Source: Desertivibrio insolitus (GTDB taxonomy: Bacteria; Actinomycetota; Actinomycetes; Actinomycetales; Microbacteriaceae). From it: DNA of 64,000 nucleotides. Below are positions 62,316 through 64,000 of the stretch, piece by piece (within the stretch, counting starts at the first letter, position 1; each line of letters begins with the position of its first letter). The DNA is taken from the NCBI RefSeq assembly GCF_017355965.1, contig NZ_JAFIQW010000001.1, forward strand, positions 62,001 to 126,000, written 5' to 3'. The translations under genes were made by a program, and so were the position numbers. The notes under the pieces are model-generated. The model did no database searches. It had not been told where the DNA came from and was given only the letters and a program-made list of their open reading frames with translations.

Positions 62316-62720
62316 CTACTCGGCCTTGAAGTCGAGCGCGAGGGAGTTCATGCAGTAGCGGTCGCCCGTCGGCGTGCCGAAGCCGTCGGGGAAGACGTGA
62401 CCGAGGTGCGAGCCGCAGCGGGCGCAGCGGACCTCGGTGCGCTCGATACCGAGGCTGTGGTCGGGCAGCAGCTCGACCGCGTCGGGCCGGACGGACTCGT
62501 AGAAGCTCGGCCAGCCGCATCCGGAGTCGAACTTCGTGCCGCTGACGAAGAGCTCGTTGCCGCACGCCTTGCAGGTGTAGAGCCCCGCGCGGTCCTCGTC
62601 GAGCAGCTCGCCAGACCAGGCACGCTCGGTGGCGGACTCCCGCAGCACCGCGTACTCGTCAGCGCTGAGCTTCTCGCGCCAGTCGTCTTCGCTCTTCGAG
62701 ACCTCGTAATCGCCGTTCAC
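62316..62720 (-). CDS. msrB: Peptide-methionine (R)-S-oxide reductase
   Basis: 134 residues. Zinc pairs CKAC and CARC, the substrate motif SGCGWPSFYE and the catalytic cysteine in GDRYCMNSLAL are all present. It reduces methionine-R-sulfoxide in proteins using thioredoxin. GTG start after an open leader. It lies 97 nt upstream of alr on the same strand; joint transcription is possible but the gap leaves that open. Confidence 0.95.
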   Translation of the reverse strand: MNGDYEVSKSEDDWREKLSADEYAVLRESATERAWSGELLDEDRAGLYTCKACGNELFVSGTKFDSGCGWPSFYESVRPDAVELLPDHSLGIERTEVRCARCGSHLGHVFPDGFGTPTGDRYCMNSLALDFKAE

Positions 62721-62758
62721 CCTGACATTCTCTCAGGCTGCAGCGACACGATGACGTC

Positions 62759-63052
62759 ATGAGGCTTCCCGAGCACATCGCCCGAGGTGTCGCCGAGGGG
62801 TCGGTCACGCTCGCGTTCCACCGCTGGGACGAGGTTCCCGTGAGCCCGGGCGACGTGTTCGAGACCGAGGCGGGACCCGTGCGGATCGACTCCGTCGAGC
62901 CCGCGCACTCGATCGCGGACGCCGACGCGCAGTCCGCCGGCTATGACTCCCCGCCCGCCCTCGCGCTCGCGCTCACGGGCGAGGGCGCGCTGTACCGGGT
63001 GGAGCTGTCGCCCGCGTCGTCCGACGAACGCGAACCCGCCGAGACCCACTGA
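62759..63052 (+). CDS. Small ASCH-like protein, 97 aa
   Basis: I recognise the layout of an ASCH/PUA-like fold: HIARGVAEGSVTLAFHRWDEVPVSPGDVF followed by GPVRIDSVEPAHSIADADAQSAGYDS, close to the ASCH segment of streptomycete regulators. Such domains bind RNA or modified nucleobases. It is shorter than a full ASCH domain and may be a stand-alone member. Divergent from msrB, starts only 38 nt apart. Confidence 0.6.
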   Translation: MRLPEHIARGVAEGSVTLAFHRWDEVPVSPGDVFETEAGPVRIDSVEPAHSIADADAQSAGYDSPPALALALTGEGALYRVELSPASSDEREPAETH

Positions 63053-63082
63053 CCGGCGGCACTGACCGGCGTCCGGCTCGGC

Positions 63083-63652
63083 TCAGCGCAGCGGCGTCCG
63101 CTCGTCGCGGCCGGTCAGCGCGAGCAGCCGCGTCTGCAGCGGCGCGTCGTCGGGCACGGGGACGGGGCTCGCGAACAGGCCGCTGGCCTGCAGCGTCTCC
63201 TTCTGCGGCTCGAAGATCGACCACGCCGCCTCGACGAGGGCGGGGTCGAGCTGCTCGTCGCGCCCGTTGGCGCGCGCGAGGTCCCAGGTGTGGATCGTGA
63301 CGTCGCTGACCTGCTCGCGCAGGTAGTCCGCGACGGTCACGGTGTCGTAGGAGAGGTGCACCTCCTGGTGGAGGGGCGTCGAGTGCCAGGCCTCGGTCGC
63401 CGAGCGGGAGTAGCGGTGCCACTCCGCCTCGAGGTCGAGCCCGAGGGGCACGAGCCGTCCGCGGGCGGCGACGACGGTCATCCCGCTCAGCAGGTGCGGC
63501 ACCCAGCGCTGCTCGTCGACGACGTGCGACACGAGGTCGCGCACCGACCACTCGTCGTCGGGGGTCGGAGCCTCCCAGTCGCTGATCGCCGCGATCCGTG
63601 CCGCGAACTCCTCGTGTGCGCGCTTCTGCAGCGCGAGCCAGTCGAACTCCAC
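63083..63652 (-). CDS. DinB-like mycothiol-dependent maleylpyruvate-isomerase-type protein
   Basis: 189 residues. The TIGR03086-like N-terminal four-helix DinB fold with metal-binding histidine: WSVRDLVSHVVDEQRWVPHLLSG, with a second histidine in VTIHTWDLARANG. Actinobacterial members use mycothiol or hydrolyse its adducts. Substrate not known. Its stop is separated from the ASCH-like stop by about 30 nt. Start ATG at 63652. Confidence 0.83.
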   Translation of the reverse strand: MEFDWLALQKRAHEEFAARIAAISDWEAPTPDDEWSVRDLVSHVVDEQRWVPHLLSGMTVVAARGRLVPLGLDLEAEWHRYSRSATEAWHSTPLHQEVHLSYDTVTVADYLREQVSDVTIHTWDLARANGRDEQLDPALVEAAWSIFEPQKETLQASGLFASPVPVPDDAPLQTRLLALTGRDERTPLR

Positions 63653-63693
63653 GCGCTAACGCTAGCGCCGACGGATGATCGGGGGCCGCGCGG

Positions 63694-64000
63694 TCACGCG
63701 GTGCGACGGAACAGCCCGGCCCGCGCCAGGAGCAGGTAGATCTGGCAGCCGAGGCAGTAGCCGAACACGGCGTTGAGGAACGCCGCGACGAACGCGAGCC
63801 CCGCGAAGACGGCGGCGAGGGTCGTCGCCCCGAGGAGCGCGGCGACGAGGCCGACGCCGGTCACGACGAGCCCGACCCCCTGCGCGAACGTGGGCGGAGC
63901 GGCGTCCTCGAGCTCGGCGGGAGGAGCGAGCAGCGGCCGCACGAACCGGCGGAACACCCAGCCGAGCGGGTGCCGCCGCACGCCGGCGACAGCGCCCCAC
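63694..64000 (-). CDS. DUF4395 membrane protein, 5' end cut by window
   Basis: The frame is open to the window end; the visible 101 residues include WGAVAGVRRHPLGWVFRRFVRP, LEDAAPPTFAQGVGLVVTGVGLVAALLGA and a second helix with FGYCLGCQIYLLL. This is the C-terminal part of the DUF4395 family, with its conserved CLGC motif. The GTG 63981 internal start is not the true start. Family function is unknown; DUF4395 genes often neighbour thiosulfate sulfurtransferases. Confidence 0.88.
   Translation of the reverse strand, partial: WGAVAGVRRHPLGWVFRRFVRPLLAPPAELEDAAPPTFAQGVGLVVTGVGLVAALLGATTLAAVFAGLAFVAAFLNAVFGYCLGCQIYLLLARAGLFRRTA

Overview
The window is a 64 kb stretch of a very GC-rich (about 70% or more) actinobacterial chromosome, most likely from the family Microbacteriaceae. 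The evidence is a fused Kgd-type 2-oxoglutarate dehydrogenase/decarboxylase, a SigR/RsrA redox switch, the actinobacterial prfB-ftsE-ftsX-smpB-ssrA neighbourhood, a tmRNA tag reading ANSKRTDLALAA, frequent GTG starts, and a striking excess of the octamer CGGATGCC/GGCATCCG. The genus cannot be fixed from sequence alone. Almost all of the window is ordinary chromosomal housekeeping. I see no rRNA or tRNA gene, CRISPR array, transposase or prophage.

Layout. 1-5.2 kb: end of metX, then a signalling block of response regulator, histidine kinase, a kinase-like membrane protein with no recognisable catalytic motifs, and a second response regulator. 5.4-12.6 kb: MFS exporter with GNAT acetyltransferase, thiamine-binding protein with a GT87-like membrane protein, a polar amino-acid ABC importer, and NAD(P)HX dehydratase. 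12.6-20.1 kb: FBP-domain zinc protein, HAD phosphatase with Old Yellow Enzyme, three tandem CNNM/CorC-type membrane proteins, and an epimerase-like protein. 20.1-30.2 kb: guaB1, kgd, rsrA-sigR divergent from aroA-rsgA, and hisN. 30.3-36 kb: DHA2 exporter, septum-formation-type lipoprotein, furA-katA, and a zinc alcohol dehydrogenase. 36-45.4 kb: FUSC-like membrane protein, PfkB kinase, DUF503 protein, nuclease-like protein, asparaginase, the metQNI importer, an AraC regulator and an alpha/beta hydrolase. 45.4-54 kb: ssrA (tmRNA), a thioredoxin-reductase-like enzyme, a DUF222-HNH protein, smpB-ftsX-ftsE, manganese catalase and prfB. 54-64 kb: lipB-lipA, two MFS transporters flanking a second FUSC protein, a ComB-like protein, alr-ddl, msrB, a small ASCH-like protein, a DinB-like protein and the end of a DUF4395 gene.

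How the parts fit. Thiol and peroxide defence recurs: sigR-rsrA with an apparent SigR-type promoter (GGAAT-N18-GTT), furA-katA with a perfect 19-bp operator-like palindrome, a manganese catalase, MsrB and a TrxR-like enzyme. [16 protein letters not shown] is fully represented by ssrA and smpB. The lipB-lipA pair makes lipoyl cofactor.

The most unusual signals are at DNA level. The octamer CGGATGCC is heavily over-represented, occurs in preferred codon contexts, and appears as inverted pairs in stem-loops after several genes, an arrangement reminiscent of uptake-signal or other chromosome-wide motifs. Several intergenic palindromes (1191-1256, 15096-15176, 43261-43296 with 52451-52484, 52490-52554) look like dispersed structured repeats, and two copies of one family differ by a compensatory base pair. 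The prfB-ftsEX-smpB-ssrA cluster is interrupted at two places by genes that usually lie elsewhere.
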